A stretch of DNA of 64,000 nucleotides. It comes from Sinomonas sp. R1AF57 (GTDB lineage Bacteria; Actinomycetota; Actinomycetes; Actinomycetales; Micrococcaceae). The translations under genes were made by a program, and so were the position numbers. Where the stretch lies: NCBI RefSeq assembly GCF_002224485.1, contig NZ_CP022463.1, positions 1,460,817 through 1,524,816 on the forward strand, given 5' to 3'. The notes below the pieces were generated by a model, which worked only from the letters and a program-made list of their open reading frames with translations, was not told the origin of the DNA and searched no databases. Of the stretch, positions 18,759 through 27,149 are shown one piece after another (positions within the stretch are counted from its first letter, which is position 1; every line of letters begins with the position of its first letter).

Positions 18759-18821
18759 CAGCACAGCCTTGGCCAGGACAGCCTCCGCAGCGAGAACAGC
18801 CCTCGCTAGAACAGCCCTGGC
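18759..18821 (-). repeat. 15-nt tandem repeat at the 3' end of the M56 gene
   Basis: Read on the minus strand there are four degenerate units of 15, 15, 18 and 15 nt, each carrying (A/G)GGCTGTnCT. The units are plus-strand 18807-18821, 18792-18806, 18774-18791 and 18759-18773. The M56 stop codon (18806-18808) falls at the junction of the first two units, so the array covers the end of the gene and the spacer to parE. Confidence 0.75.
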
Positions 18822-19789
18822 GCGATGAGGAGCGCGGTGGGGACGGCGAGGAGCATCAGGGCCGCGGCGAGGACGACGGCGGTGGCTCCCCTCCCCAGCG
18901 GAGGCCTGGGCGTGAGGAGGCGGCTGAGGCGGGCTGCGATGCCGGCGTCGTCCGGATCTCCCCGGTCGGGGACCAGCCCTGCAGGCGCGGTGCCCCGCGA
19001 GCCGCCGGACTCGCCCGCCACGACGTCCGGGGCGCTCTCCCCGCCGACGGCGACGAGTGCGATCGCGCGCACGAGGACGTCGTCCGGCGTCGAGCGACGC
19101 GCCACGTCGTCGGCCAGCATCTCGACGAGGGAGTTGACGGCCTGCCGTGCGAGCCGGCTCGTGGGCAGCCAGGGGAGCGCCGAGCGCCAGGCCTCGAACG
19201 CCCACAGGAGCAGGTGATGCCGCTGGGTGAGGTGCGCCTTCTCATGGCGCACGACGGCGGCGAGCTCCTCGGGCGCGAGCGCCTCCATGAGGCTGTCCGA
19301 GAGGACGGTCACAGACCTCGAGCCGCCGGGCAAGCAGTAGGCGACCGGTGCGGGATGGTTGATCACCCACGTTCGCTCGAGGGCACCGGAGGGGGAGCTC
19401 AGCAGCGAGAGCAGATCGCGGTGGCGGCGGCGCTGGCTCACGATGCGCGCGTAGGTGAGCAGCAGGGTGAAGAGGAGATGGACCGTCAGGAGGGCGGCCG
19501 CGCTGAGGGCGAAGAGGTGCCAGAAGTGCAGTTCGTCGGCAGACTCATTGCCCAGGACGATGGTGGCCGCGCGGCGCAGGGCCCCGACGAGGGTGCCTCC
19601 GAGGGGCTCGAGTCCGTAGACGAGCATGGCACCGATCATCGACAGCCCACCGGCGAGCGCGATGGCCTGCCAGAGGACCATGGCGGCGAAGGGGGAGCGG
19701 GAGGTCCAGCGCGCGCGGGAGAGCGCCACCGGCACCGGCCACGCGAGCAGCAGTGCCAGCAGCGCCAGCAGGTAGGCGGTCACGAGCAC
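18806..19789 (-). CDS. M56 family membrane metallopeptidase (BlaR1/MecR1-type protease)
   Basis: The 327-residue protein has helices near residues 3-23, 34-60 and 88-115 and a final helix near 305-325. The zinc protease motif HEKAH (182-186) lies in a cytoplasmic segment, with a downstream acidic ligand candidate in LVEMLADDVAR. It lacks the penicillin-binding sensor domain of BlaR1, so it cannot sense beta-lactams in that way and its signal is unknown. Family members cleave a paired BlaI-type repressor. It starts 19 nt after the BlaI-type gene and is surely in its operon. The GTG start has only a weak ribosome binding site, consistent with translational coupling. Confidence 0.88.
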   Translation of the reverse strand: MLVTAYLLALLALLLAWPVPVALSRARWTSRSPFAAMVLWQAIALAGGLSMIGAMLVYGLEPLGGTLVGALRRAATIVLGNESADELHFWHLFALSAAALLTVHLLFTLLLTYARIVSQRRRHRDLLSLLSSPSGALERTWVINHPAPVAYCLPGGSRSVTVLSDSLMEALAPEELAAVVRHEKAHLTQRHHLLLWAFEAWRSALPWLPTSRLARQAVNSLVEMLADDVARRSTPDDVLVRAIALVAVGGESAPDVVAGESGGSRGTAPAGLVPDRGDPDDAGIAARLSRLLTPRPPLGRGATAVVLAAALMLLAVPTALLIAPGLF

Positions 19790-19808
19790 GCGCGTGCCCC
19801 GCTGCGGC

Positions 19809-20171
19809 TCAGCCGCGCGCCAGGAGCCTGCGCAGCGTCGCGGCCTCGGCCTCGGTGACGGAGCCGATGAACCGGGCCAGGACGGCCTCGCGGTCCGGCG
19901 CGGTGCCGAGGGCCTCGTGCATCAGGCGCGCGGTGTGGTCCTCGCGGGTCGAGACGGCGTGGTAGCGGTGGGGACGGGTCCCGCGCTCGCGCTCAACGAG
20001 CCCCTTCTTCTCCAGACGGGACAGCACGGTCAGGACGGTGGTGACGGCCAGGTCCTTGGCCTCCTGCCCGTTCTGTGCCAGACGGTCGCGCAGATCATTG
20101 GCGGTGGCGGCTTCCGGTGCGGACCACAGGAGGTCCATGACCGAGCGCTCGAGTTCACCCAGGCTTGCCAT
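19809..20171 (-). CDS. BlaI/MecI/CopY family transcriptional repressor
   Basis: The 120-residue protein has an N-terminal winged helix-turn-helix (SLGELERSVMDLLWSA, then LAVTTVLTVLSRLEKKGLVERER as recognition helix and wing). A C-terminal dimerisation helix follows, ending EAEAATLRRLLARG. This is the BlaI fold, whose members bind palindromes containing TAC/GTA half-sites and are inactivated by M56 proteases. The ATG at 20171 is preceded by AAAGGA about 11 nt upstream; an in-frame ATG at 20192 is an alternative. Three matching palindromes lie in the divergent region to cydA. One of them contains TAGAAT, a likely -10 for this gene, which suggests autoregulation. Confidence 0.92.
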   Translation of the reverse strand: MASLGELERSVMDLLWSAPEAATANDLRDRLAQNGQEAKDLAVTTVLTVLSRLEKKGLVERERGTRPHRYHAVSTREDHTARLMHEALGTAPDREAVLARFIGSVTEAEAATLRRLLARG

Positions 20172-20247
20172 CGTGTCGAGAGTCCTTTGCATGCACCGGC
20201 ACTGCGCCCGGCTGGCGCGATGCGGGGGGTTCGTATGCCCACGTTCA

Positions 20248-20264
20248 TTCTACGTGAGGTAGAA
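20248..20264. promoter_or_regulatory. Operator 1, TTCTAC-N5-GTAGAA (blaI-like gene side)
   Basis: A perfect inverted repeat, with spacer GTGAG, lies 77 nt upstream of the BlaI-type start. On the minus strand it overlaps TAGAAT (plus-strand 20247-20252), a good -10 hexamer for the repressor gene, so binding would block its own promoter. Confidence 0.75.
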
Positions 20265-20333
20265 CAATTCTGTCGCGCCGTGCCGCGCTGTTCGCTCAGG
20301 GCGTTCACGAGGCCGCCGGGGCGTCCGCAAATG

Positions 20334-20350
20334 TTCTACACTGTGTAGAA
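20334..20350. promoter_or_regulatory. Operator 2, TTCTAC-N5-GTAGAA (cydA side)
   Basis: The perfect inverted repeat TTCTACAC-T-GTGTAGAA extends to 8-bp arms. It is centred 62 nt before the cydA start and 25 bp from operator 3. Confidence 0.8.
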
Positions 20351-20354
20351 GTCA

Positions 20355-20379
20355 GATCTTCTACAGGATGTAGAAGATC
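20355..20379. promoter_or_regulatory. Operator 3, extended TTCTAC-N5-GTAGAA (cydA side)
   Basis: The core at 20359-20375 has spacer AGGAT. The symmetry extends to 10-bp arms (GATCTTCTAC and GTAGAAGATC). It ends 24 nt before the cydA start and must overlap the promoter or the start of the transcript. Confidence 0.82.
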
Positions 20380-20403
20380 CCGCACAAGCAACCGGGAGCA
20401 TGC

Positions 20404-22035
20404 GTGGACGCACTCGAGATAGCACGCTGGCAGTTCGGGATCACCACGGTCTACCACTTCATGATGGTTCCCCTCACCATCGGGCTCGGCCTCGTGGTCG
20501 CCATCCTGCAGACCGTCTGGCACCGCACGGGCAAGGTCGAGTTCCTCAGGATGACCAAGTTCTGGGGGAAGCTCTTCCTCATCAACTTCATCATGGGCGT
20601 GGCCACCGGCATCGTCCAGGAGTTCCAGTTCGGCATGGCCTGGAGCGAGTACAGCCGGTTCGTCGGCGATGTCTTCGGCGCCCCCCTGGCCATGGAGGCC
20701 CTGCTCGCGTTCTTCGTCGAGTCCACCTTCCTGGGCCTGTGGATCTTCGGCTGGAAGCAGCTGCGCCCGGGCCTGCACCTCACGGCGCTGTGGTGTGCCG
20801 TGATCGGCTCGGTCGTCTCCGCCTACTTCATCATCGTGGCCAACAGCTGGATGCAGCACCCGGTCGGCGTCACCGTGGTCGACGGCCGCCCCGTCATGAC
20901 CGACGCATGGGCCGTCTTCACCAACAACACGGCGCTCGTCGCGTTCCCGCACACCGTCATGGGAGCGCTCGGCGTGGCCGGGGCCTTCCTGCTCGGCATC
21001 GCCTGGTACCACCTGTGGCAGCGGCGGCACGACGGAATCGACACGGTCGCCGTCGTGGACGGCACAGCCAAGGAGGGCAAAGCCCGCGGCAAGGAGCGCG
21101 TTGTCGTTGGCGAGGCACCCGGCGTGCCCGGCCGTGACCGCACCGACCACGCCGTGTGGCTGAAGTCCCTGCGGATCGGCGCCGTCGTGGCAATGATCTC
21201 CTTCGCCGGCACAGCCATCACGGGCGACCTCCAGGGCAAGCTCATGTTCGAGCAGCAGCCCATGAAGATGGCCGCTGCCGAGGCCGCGTGCCACGACGGC
21301 ACGGGCTTCTCGATCCTGTCGGTCGGCAACGTCGGCTCGCGCAACTGCGACGACGTCGTGGCCGTCATGGAGGTCCCCGGGCTCCTGTCCTTCCTGGCCA
21401 AGGGCGACTTCACCACCGAGGTGAAGGGCGTCAACACGCTCATCCCCGAGTACGAGCAGGCCTACGGCACGAACCTGCCCGACAACCCCCTGTATGGCGA
21501 CCGCGCCGGCCGCGACGTCCAGTACGTCCCCGTCATGGAGGTCACCTACTGGGGCTTCCGGGCGATGATCGGCTTCGGCGGGCTCGCCGCGGCGGCCGCC
21601 GCCGTCGCCCTCTGGCTGACCCGGAAGGGGACGGTCCCGCAGTCGCGCTGGCTCATGCGGCTCGCCGTCGTCGGGATCCTCGCCCCGTTCGGTGCCAACG
21701 CAGCAGGCTGGATCTTCACCGAGATGGGCCGTCAGCCCTTCGTCGTCGCCCCGAACCCGGCCATGGCCGGAAGCGTGGACCAGGTCTTCATGTTCACGGC
21801 CGCGGCCGTCTCGCCCGGGGTGAGCGCCGGGGAGATCCTGACCTCCCTCATCGTCCTGACGCTCATCTATGCGGCGCTCATGGTGGTCGAGGTCCGCCTC
21901 CTGTGGACCTACACGCGCGGCGGCGTCGCCTCCGCGATGCCTGAGCTCGCCCACGGAGCGGATCACGGGAAGCACGACGACGAGTCCCACCCAGGCGGCA
22001 AGGCCGCCGATGACGTCCTGGCCTTCGCCTACTAG
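20404..22035 (+). CDS. cydA: Cytochrome bd ubiquinol/menaquinol oxidase subunit I
   Basis: This membrane subunit binds haems b558, b595 and d and oxidises quinol with O2 as acceptor. The 543 residues begin with ARWQFGITTVYHFMMVPLTIG, in which His18 is the conserved N-terminal haem ligand. A second conserved His lies in AFPHTVMGALGVAGAF, and the axial Met is in FRAMIGFGG. About nine helices are present, and the quinol loop is of the short type. GTG at 20404 has GGGAG about 6 nt upstream. It is the first gene of cydA-cydB-cydDC and lies downstream of operators 2 and 3; no Rex-like TTGTGN8CACAA is visible. Confidence 0.96.
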   Translation: MDALEIARWQFGITTVYHFMMVPLTIGLGLVVAILQTVWHRTGKVEFLRMTKFWGKLFLINFIMGVATGIVQEFQFGMAWSEYSRFVGDVFGAPLAMEALLAFFVESTFLGLWIFGWKQLRPGLHLTALWCAVIGSVVSAYFIIVANSWMQHPVGVTVVDGRPVMTDAWAVFTNNTALVAFPHTVMGALGVAGAFLLGIAWYHLWQRRHDGIDTVAVVDGTAKEGKARGKERVVVGEAPGVPGRDRTDHAVWLKSLRIGAVVAMISFAGTAITGDLQGKLMFEQQPMKMAAAEAACHDGTGFSILSVGNVGSRNCDDVVAVMEVPGLLSFLAKGDFTTEVKGVNTLIPEYEQAYGTNLPDNPLYGDRAGRDVQYVPVMEVTYWGFRAMIGFGGLAAAAAAVALWLTRKGTVPQSRWLMRLAVVGILAPFGANAAGWIFTEMGRQPFVVAPNPAMAGSVDQVFMFTAAAVSPGVSAGEILTSLIVLTLIYAALMVVEVRLLWTYTRGGVASAMPELAHGADHGKHDDESHPGGKAADDVLAFAY

Positions 22036-22046
22036 GAGCGCACACC

Positions 22047-23105
22047 ATGGAAACCCTTCCCACTGTCTGGTTCTGCGCCGTCGCCGTCCTCTGGGTCGGC
22101 TACCTCTTCCTCGAGGGCTTCGACCTCGGCGTCGGCATGCACATGAAGCTCTTCGCCCGCGGCGAGGCCGAGCGCCGCGTCCTGCTGAACACGATCGGCC
22201 CCGTGTGGGACGGCAACGAGGTGTGGCTCCTCACCGCCGGCGGGGCGACGTTCGCCGCGTTCCCCCTCTGGTACGCCTCCCTGTTCTCGGCGCTCTACCT
22301 CCCCCTGACCCTCGCCCTCGTCGCGCTCATCTTCCGCGCCGTCGCCATCGAGTACCGGGGCAAGGTCCACTCCGACCGCTGGCGCAGCGCCTGGGACTGG
22401 GCGCTCGCCCTCGGTTCCGGCGTCGCCGCGTTCTGCGTCGGTGCGATGCTCGCCCTCACCACCACGGGCCTGCCGCTCAACGCCAACGGCGACCGGGTCG
22501 GAGGCCCCTTCGCCTGGCTCAACGGGTACGCGCTCCTCGGTGGGGCCGCCGTCGTCGGCTTCGCCCTCGTCCACGGCCTCGCGTTCCTCGCCCTCAAGAC
22601 CGACGGCGGGATCCGGGCCAGGGCCCATGCAGCCTTCGTCCGCTGGCTGCCGCTCGCCATCCTGCCTCTCGTGGCGTGGGTCCTCGCTGTCCAGCTCCGC
22701 ACCGGTGAGTGGTGGAGCTGGGCCCTCACGGCCGTCGCGGCGGCAGCGGCGCTCGTCGCCTGGGCGCTCGGCCGGGCCGGGTCGGAGGGTCGTGCCTTCA
22801 TCGCTCTCTCAGCGTTCCTCGCCACTGGCGCAGCGGCCCTCTTCTCCGCGGTGTACCCCGTCGTGCTGCCCTCCACGCTCGACTCGGCCTACAGCCTCAC
22901 GGTGACCAGCGCGTCGTCGTCCGACTACACGCTCGGACTCATGACGGTCGTCGCGCTCATCGGGCTCCCGCTCGTCCTCGCGTACCAGACCTGGACATAC
23001 TGGGTGTTCCGCCGGCGCCTGAGCGTGGGAAGCATCCCCACCGCACATTCGGTCATCCCGGCGACAGTGTCCCGCCTCGTGACCGGCCAGCCGGCCGGGA
23101 AGTAG
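22047..23105 (+). CDS. cydB: Cytochrome bd oxidase subunit II
   Basis: The 352-residue membrane subunit pairs with CydA. The N-terminus, VLWVGYLFLEGFDLGVGMHM, and NTIGPVWDGNEVWLLTAGGATFAAFPLWYA are the conserved CydB blocks, and about eight to nine helices follow. It begins 11 nt after cydA and ends 3 nt before cydDC, so the three form one transcription unit. Confidence 0.96.
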   Translation: METLPTVWFCAVAVLWVGYLFLEGFDLGVGMHMKLFARGEAERRVLLNTIGPVWDGNEVWLLTAGGATFAAFPLWYASLFSALYLPLTLALVALIFRAVAIEYRGKVHSDRWRSAWDWALALGSGVAAFCVGAMLALTTTGLPLNANGDRVGGPFAWLNGYALLGGAAVVGFALVHGLAFLALKTDGGIRARAHAAFVRWLPLAILPLVAWVLAVQLRTGEWWSWALTAVAAAAALVAWALGRAGSEGRAFIALSAFLATGAAALFSAVYPVVLPSTLDSAYSLTVTSASSSDYTLGLMTVVALIGLPLVLAYQTWTYWVFRRRLSVGSIPTAHSVIPATVSRLVTGQPAGK

Positions 23106-23108
23106 CCC

Positions 23109-26100
23109 ATGAAGCCCGACATCCCCCTCGGCCCCGCGACACGGAGGGCCCTCGTCCTCCTCGGCCTCCTCGCGGTGGCCAAGGCCGCAGGCCTGGTGCT
23201 CATGGCCCAGGGGATCGCGGCAGGCCTCGCCGCGATCGCGGCAGGGAGCGCCGGCGGGGCCGGACTCACCGGCGCCACGGGGCTGGCCGCCGCGGGCATC
23301 CTGGTCCGTGCGGCAGCACAGTGGGGAGCTGCAGCGGTGGGCCGCTGGGCCGCTGTCGGGGTCAAGGAGGAGCTCCGCGGTGAGCTCATCGAGGCCGGGC
23401 TCGCCGGCAACGGCGGTGGCGGCGAGCACGACGACGAGGCGCGCGTCGCGTCGTCGGCCGCCGCGACCGCCGTGCTCGCAGGCCGCGGGCTCGACGCCCT
23501 CGACTCGATGTACACCCAGTACCTGCCTGCGGTCGTCCAGAGCGCGGCCGTCCCGCTGCTCCTCGGCGCCCGGATCCTGGGCGCGGACTGGGTGAGCGCG
23601 CTCATCGTCGCCCTGACCCTCCCGCTCGTGCCCCTGTTCATGGTCCTCATCGGACGCCACACCCTGGAGAGGGTCGCCGACGCCCAGCAGTCGCTCCTGC
23701 GCCTCGGCTCGCACCTCGTGGAGCTGGCCCAGGGCCTGCCGGTCCTGGTCGGGCTCGGCCGGGCGGCGCAGCAGCGTCAGGCGCTCGCCGGGCTGTCGTC
23801 TGCCTACAAGGGGCGCACCATGGCCACGCTCAGGGTTGCGTTCCTGTCCGCCATGGCGCTCGAGCTCATCGCAACGATCTCCGTTGCGGTGGTCGCGGTG
23901 TTCATCGGCGTCCGCCTCGTGGACGGCTCCATGCCGCTCGAGGCAGGGCTCGTCGCGCTCATCCTCGCGCCCGAATGCTTCCAGCCCCTGCGCGACCTCG
24001 GCGCCGCCCACCACGCGAGCGAGGACGGGGCCGAGGCGCTGCGCCGCACCCGCGAGCGCATCGCCGCTGCCCGCGGCGCCCGCGTGGTCACCGGCGATCG
24101 CGATGCCGCGGGTGGCTCCCCGGCGGAGATCACCGTCGAGGCACTCGGGGTGAGGTACGACGGCGCCGCGCGCGACGCCGTCGGCCGTGTCTCCTTCACC
24201 GCGCCCGCCGGCGCGGTGACCCTGCTCGCCGGCCCGAGCGGCAGCGGCAAGACGACAGTGCTCGGCGTGATGGCGGGCCTCGTCCGCGACGGCGCGGGCG
24301 CGGCCGTCGCCGGCAGCGTCCGCGGGCCTGGCGCCGAGGGAATCGCGTGGGTCCCGCAGCACCCCCAGTTCACCGAGCCGAGCGTGGCGGCCGAGCTCGG
24401 GCTCTACGCGGGCGAGGCCGCCCGCCGGGACCCGGCACTGCCCGGTCGTCTCCTCGCCGAACTGGGCCTGGCCGGCCTCGCAGACGCCGACCCCGCCGAG
24501 CTCAGTCCCGGCCAGCAGCGCCGGGTGGCGGTGGCGCGGGGACTCGCGCGGGTCGCCGACGGCGCCGACGCGGTCCTGCTCGACGAGCCGACCGCGCACC
24601 TCGACGAGCGGTCCGCCGCGCTCGTCGAGTCGGCTCTGGCGACCCTGAAGGGCCGCGCCACAGTCGTCCTCGTCTCCCACGAGCCGGGCACAGCCGCGCT
24701 CGCCGACCACGTCGTGGAGCTCGCACCATCCGGTGACGCCGCCTCCGAGCGGTTCCGGACGGACATCCCGGACACCGCCGCCCCGGCGCGGCGCTCACCG
24801 GTGCGTGCCAACGCCCCGCGCGCAGCCTGGGTGCGGGTCCTCGCGGGCCTCGTGCGTCCCGATCCCGGCCGGTACGTCCTCGCCGCGCTCGCGGGCCTCG
24901 GGACGGCGGCCGCCGGCGTCGCGCTGTCCGCGCTCTCCGGGTGGCTCATCGTGCGGGCGAGCGAGCAGCCTCCGATCCTGTACCTCCTGACGGCGATCGT
25001 GGGGGTGCGGTTCTTCGGGATCGGCCGCGCCGTGCTGCGGTACTGCGAGCGGCTCGCGCTGCACTCGGCCGTCCTCTCGACGCTGTCACTCCTGCGCGAC
25101 CGGCTCTGGGGCCTCCTGGCCTCCCGTGGCCTCGCGGCGCGGCGGCTCCTCGTCCCCGGTGCGGCGCTCGAGGCCCTCGTCGGGGACGTCGAGGCGGTGA
25201 GGGACCAGCTCCCGCGCGTCCTCCACCCGATCGCCACCGCGGCGCTGGTCGCCCTCGGAGCGCTCGTCGCCGTCGGCGCACTGCTCCCGGGCCACCTGCC
25301 CGTCCTCGCCGCAGGGCTCGCCGTGGCGCTCCTCGTCGCGCCCGCCGTCGCGCTGGTCGTGGACCGTCGCGCAGCCACGCGCGTCCAGACGGGCCGTGCG
25401 CGGTTCCTCGCCAGGATCGGCCAGGCGCTCGCCGCCGCGGGGGACCTGCAGGGCAACGCGCGCTCGGCCACGGTGCTGGCGCGGCTGCGCGCGCAGGACG
25501 CCGGCCTCACCCGGCTCGAGCGCCGCGGCGCCGCGGCTGAGGGGCTGGCGCAGGCCATTGTCATCGCCGCACTGGGGGTCGCGGCCGCCCTCACCCTTGC
25601 AACTGCTCAGGCCGCCGGCGCGCCGGGCACGACGGCGGCGGCCGTCCTCCTGCTGCAGCTTGCCCTCGTGGAGCCCCTCGCCGCCGCGAGCACGGCGGTG
25701 CAGCAGTTCCCCGCCCTCCGGTCCGCGCTCGCGGGCATCGCGGCGGAGCAGGGGTCAGGGCAGGCCGGGTCAGGGCAGGACCGGTCAGAGCAGGGGCCCG
25801 AGCGGACTCCGGGGCGAACGCAGACCAGCGCACCCGACCAAGGCTCCGGCAGTGTGCGGCTCGACGGCGCCACGCTCGGCTGGCCCGGAGGACCGGACAT
25901 CCTCACGGGAGTCGACCTCGAGGCGCACGCGGGGGACTGGGTGGTCGTGGCAGGGCCTTCGGGCAGCGGCAAGTCCACGATGCTCGCGGTCCTCACCGGG
26001 TTCCTGGCTCCGCGCGCAGGGACGGTCCGGATCGAGGGCGCGGCTGCCTGGTGCCCGCAGGAGTCCCACCTGTTCGACTCGACGGTGCGGGGGAACCTTG

Positions 26101-26477
26101 CCGTCGCGCGGGACCGCGACCACGCGCCGTCGGACGCGGAGATCGAGGACGCTCTGGAGCGGGTCGGGCTGCTCGAGCACGTGAGGTCCCTTCCCGGGGG
26201 GCTCGACGCGCGCATCGGCAGCCGGGGCTCGTTCCTCTCGGGCGGCCAGCGTCAGCGGCTCGCGGTGGCGCGGACGCTCCTGGCCGGGGCGCGGGTTGTG
26301 CTCCTCGACGAGCCCACCGCCCACCTCGACCCCGAGTCAGGGCTCGAGCTGGTCGGCGCGCTCCACGAGGCGCTGTCCGACCGGACCGTGATCATGGTCA
26401 GCCATCACGCGACCGAGCTCATGCCCGGCGACCGTCTCGTGCAGCTGGGTGCCGTCCCTCTGGGAGTCACGTCCTGA
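23109..26477 (+). CDS. cydDC: Fused CydDC-type thiol reductant ABC exporter
   Basis: CydDC exports low-molecular-weight thiols and is needed to assemble bd oxidase haem. CydD and CydC are joined here in one 1122-residue chain: TMD1 (about 15-330), NBD1 (about 340-545), TMD2 (about 570-870) and NBD2 (about 905-1115). Both ATP sites look intact: Walker A GPSGSGKTT (about 374) and GPSGSGKST (about 950), signatures LSPGQQRR (about 465) and LSGGQRQR (about 1043), and two VLLDEPTAHLD Walker B motifs. A short Gln/Gly/Ser repeat-like linker precedes NBD2. The natural thiol in this lineage would be cysteine or mycothiol-related compounds (inference). The start lies 3 nt after cydB. Confidence 0.94.
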   Translation: MKPDIPLGPATRRALVLLGLLAVAKAAGLVLMAQGIAAGLAAIAAGSAGGAGLTGATGLAAAGILVRAAAQWGAAAVGRWAAVGVKEELRGELIEAGLAGNGGGGEHDDEARVASSAAATAVLAGRGLDALDSMYTQYLPAVVQSAAVPLLLGARILGADWVSALIVALTLPLVPLFMVLIGRHTLERVADAQQSLLRLGSHLVELAQGLPVLVGLGRAAQQRQALAGLSSAYKGRTMATLRVAFLSAMALELIATISVAVVAVFIGVRLVDGSMPLEAGLVALILAPECFQPLRDLGAAHHASEDGAEALRRTRERIAAARGARVVTGDRDAAGGSPAEITVEALGVRYDGAARDAVGRVSFTAPAGAVTLLAGPSGSGKTTVLGVMAGLVRDGAGAAVAGSVRGPGAEGIAWVPQHPQFTEPSVAAELGLYAGEAARRDPALPGRLLAELGLAGLADADPAELSPGQQRRVAVARGLARVADGADAVLLDEPTAHLDERSAALVESALATLKGRATVVLVSHEPGTAALADHVVELAPSGDAASERFRTDIPDTAAPARRSPVRANAPRAAWVRVLAGLVRPDPGRYVLAALAGLGTAAAGVALSALSGWLIVRASEQPPILYLLTAIVGVRFFGIGRAVLRYCERLALHSAVLSTLSLLRDRLWGLLASRGLAARRLLVPGAALEALVGDVEAVRDQLPRVLHPIATAALVALGALVAVGALLPGHLPVLAAGLAVALLVAPAVALVVDRRAATRVQTGRARFLARIGQALAAAGDLQGNARSATVLARLRAQDAGLTRLERRGAAAEGLAQAIVIAALGVAAALTLATAQAAGAPGTTAAAVLLLQLALVEPLAAASTAVQQFPALRSALAGIAAEQGSGQAGSGQDRSEQGPERTPGRTQTSAPDQGSGSVRLDGATLGWPGGPDILTGVDLEAHAGDWVVVAGPSGSGKSTMLAVLTGFLAPRAGTVRIEGAAAWCPQESHLFDSTVRGNLAVARDRDHAPSDAEIEDALERVGLLEHVRSLPGGLDARIGSRGSFLSGGQRQRLAVARTLLAGARVVLLDEPTAHLDPESGLELVGALHEALSDRTVIMVSHHATELMPGDRLVQLGAVPLGVTS

Positions 26478-26507
26478 GGGTCACGTCCTGCGGGTCGGGC
26501 GGAGCCA

Positions 26508-26562
26508 GGGGTGATGTCGCGGTCAGACGGGGTGACGTCGGCGTCAGAGGGGGTGACGTCGG
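26508..26562 (+). repeat. 21-nt direct repeats downstream of cydDC
   Basis: Units at 26508-26528 and 26529-26549 (GGGGTGAyGTCG..GTCAGA), with a partial third at 26550-26562, fill the short gap between cydDC and the DinB-like gene. A related GGGTCACGTCCTG pair precedes them around the cydDC stop. Confidence 0.7.
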
Positions 26563-26574
26563 CAGGGGTGGCGG

Positions 26575-27093
26575 TCAGCCGGCGACGTCGTGGAGGTGGT
26601 GCTCGACGTCGTGCAGGAAGTACCGGGCGAGCGTCACCACCGTGAACTCGCTTCCGTTGCTGCGCAGCCCCCGGCGCGCGAAGGCGTCTTGGGGTACAGC
26701 GCCGAACGCGTCGCGGGCCAGCGCACCCTCCTCGGCGAGCTCGGCCCGCACGGAGTCCGGGTCAGAGGCCCCGTAGTCCTTCTCGAGCGCTGTCGCGTCC
26801 TGGTCCCAGTCCGCGAACCGCGCGCCGTCCTCGGCGAGCATGAGCCCCAGCCTGGTCCGGAAGAGCCCGAACACGTCTCGTACATGGCAGCCGTACTCGA
26901 GGGGCGACCACGTCGACTCGTTCGGCCGGTCGCGCACGTCCGCGCGCTGCAGCGCCGCGTCCCAGCGCGGAAGCGCCGCGTCGACGCGTCCTGCGACGTC
27001 CTGGGGCGTCAGCTCGTCCGGGTCGAAGCCGCACTCCGGGCAGGGCCGCTCGAGCACCCAGGTCCAGTCCTTCGTGTCAGGGGTGATCGCCAT
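26575..27093 (-). CDS. DinB family protein
   Basis: The 172-residue protein has the DinB/DUF664 four-helix-bundle pattern, with histidines placed for one metal: YGCHVRDVFGLF in the second helix and HDVEHHLHDV near the C-terminus. The N-terminal segment CPECGF adds a Cys pair. Members include thiol-dependent metalloenzymes that use mycothiol or bacillithiol, and detoxification by thiol transfer is possible but not shown. A TAGACT box stands 6 nt before the ATG without a ribosome binding site. It is convergent with cydDC. Confidence 0.88.
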   Translation of the reverse strand: MAITPDTKDWTWVLERPCPECGFDPDELTPQDVAGRVDAALPRWDAALQRADVRDRPNESTWSPLEYGCHVRDVFGLFRTRLGLMLAEDGARFADWDQDATALEKDYGASDPDSVRAELAEEGALARDAFGAVPQDAFARRGLRSNGSEFTVVTLARYFLHDVEHHLHDVAG

Positions 27094-27105
27094 GGCCGCA
27101 GTCTA
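27094..27105 (-). promoter_or_regulatory. Putative leaderless promoter -10 (TAGACT)
   Basis: On the minus strand TAGACT (plus-strand 27100-27105) is 6 nt from the ATG at 27093, and there is no Shine-Dalgarno sequence. Confidence 0.5.
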
Positions 27106-27149
27106 GCCCCGGCCCACGGGCACTGGCCCCTCAGGGCCACCTGCCGTCG

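Noticed and set aside
20172-20403. A Rex-type NADH-responsive operator at cydA
   Set aside because: I looked for TTGTG-N8-CACAA and found none; only the TTCTAC-N5-GTAGAA sites are present.
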